DNA of 28,938 bases, taken from assembly GCA_964462785.1 (NCBI GenBank), contig CAYWZA010000012.1, forward strand, positions 1-28,938. Reading direction: 5' to 3'. Positions 28,891 through 28,938 of the stretch are shown here, one piece after another. This stretch comes from JACQKA01 sp964462785 (GTDB taxonomy: Bacteria > Patescibacteriota > Minisyncoccia > Phycocordibacterales > UBA2100). The notes beneath the pieces were generated by a model. That model did not search any database. It had not been told where the DNA came from and was given only the letters and a program-made list of their open reading frames with translations. The position numbers were made by a program, and so were the translations under genes. The stretch's first letter is position 1. Each line of letters begins with the position of its first letter.

Positions 28891-28938
28891 GTTCAACAAG
28901 TAAGTGCAACACTTTGAGATAATCAAAGTGCATGAAAT
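28891..28938 (+). mobile_element. Putative left end of an insertion sequence (partial)
   Basis: 28892-28913 is an inverted match (18 of 22 bases) to 27-48. It is followed by an 8-bp hairpin CACTTTGA (28910-28917) / TCAAAGTG (28923-28930) and an ATG at 28933, which could be the transposase start. The orientation would be the same as that of the copy at the left edge. Confidence 0.35.

Noticed and set aside
1..28938. CRISPR arrays, tRNA or rRNA genes
   Set aside because: No regularly spaced direct repeats and no tRNA or rRNA signatures were seen on either strand.

Overview
The window looks like a chromosomal segment of a Patescibacteria (Candidate Phyla Radiation) bacterium, most likely a Parcubacteria-type lineage. 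This is inferred from several traits together: small versions of housekeeping proteins (an 87-residue RnpA and an 85-residue DciA-like protein), a PrgI/VirB4/VirB6-type secretion locus of the kind common in that group, a DUF5663-like protein, and a LysM-M23 peptidase with an HGYNGVD signature. Many genes end in TGA, so the code is standard and not the UGA-Gly code of Gracilibacteria or SR1.

Layout. (1) Positions 1-56 and 28891-28938 carry matching inverted 22-bp ends, probably two copies of one insertion sequence at which the contig breaks. (2) 156-3674, + strand: a secreted LapG-like cysteine peptidase, RuvC and a class A penicillin-binding protein. (3) 3708-8485: the replication-origin neighbourhood. 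dnaA, dnaN and a dciA-like gene run leftward and rpmH-rnpA-yidC-jag runs rightward. DnaA boxes lie in both gaps flanking dnaA. (4) 8496-20814, - strand: a 12-kb run of eleven tightly packed genes for a type IV secretion/pilus-like machine. In transcription order they encode a membrane-anchored protein, a calcium-repeat protein, a large secreted protein, a VirB6-like channel with a long coiled-coil tail, a small soluble protein, PrgI, a TraC-like N-domain protein, a VirB4 ATPase, an Ig-like secreted protein, a propeller-like membrane protein and a VirB2-like pilin. A divergent small secreted protein (20854-21195) opens the locus. No relaxase, VirD4, VirB8-10 or VirB11 is visible. (5) 21196-21418: a gene-free stretch packed with hairpins, starting with a near-ideal three-way junction. 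(6) 21419-24146, - strand: ksgA and uvrD/pcrA. (7) 24251-25976, + strand: a four-helix membrane protein and a LysM-M23 peptidase with a structured leader. (8) 26014-28796, - strand: a DUF5663-like protein, an unknown one-helix protein, comM/yifB and a small unknown gene with a perfect promoter.

The most striking signal is in the starts. At eight genes (ruvC, rpmH, rnpA, yidC, prgI and the genes starting at 19828, 20814 and 20854) a -10 hexamer ends exactly 6 bases before the start codon. At uvrD and dnaN the gap is 7. This is the geometry of leaderless mRNAs. It also supports GTG starts for three genes and rules out longer alternative starts. Three other genes (156, 24251, 28796) instead have full -35/-10 promoters and Shine-Dalgarno leaders. 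The genome therefore seems to use two start modes.

Functionally the window combines replication initiation, recombination and repair (RuvC, UvrD), protein insertion and translation (YidC, Jag, L34, RnpA, KsgA), cell-wall building and cutting (PBP, M23), natural-transformation processing (ComM), and a surface machine that could serve DNA uptake or attachment to a host cell. That last role is inference.
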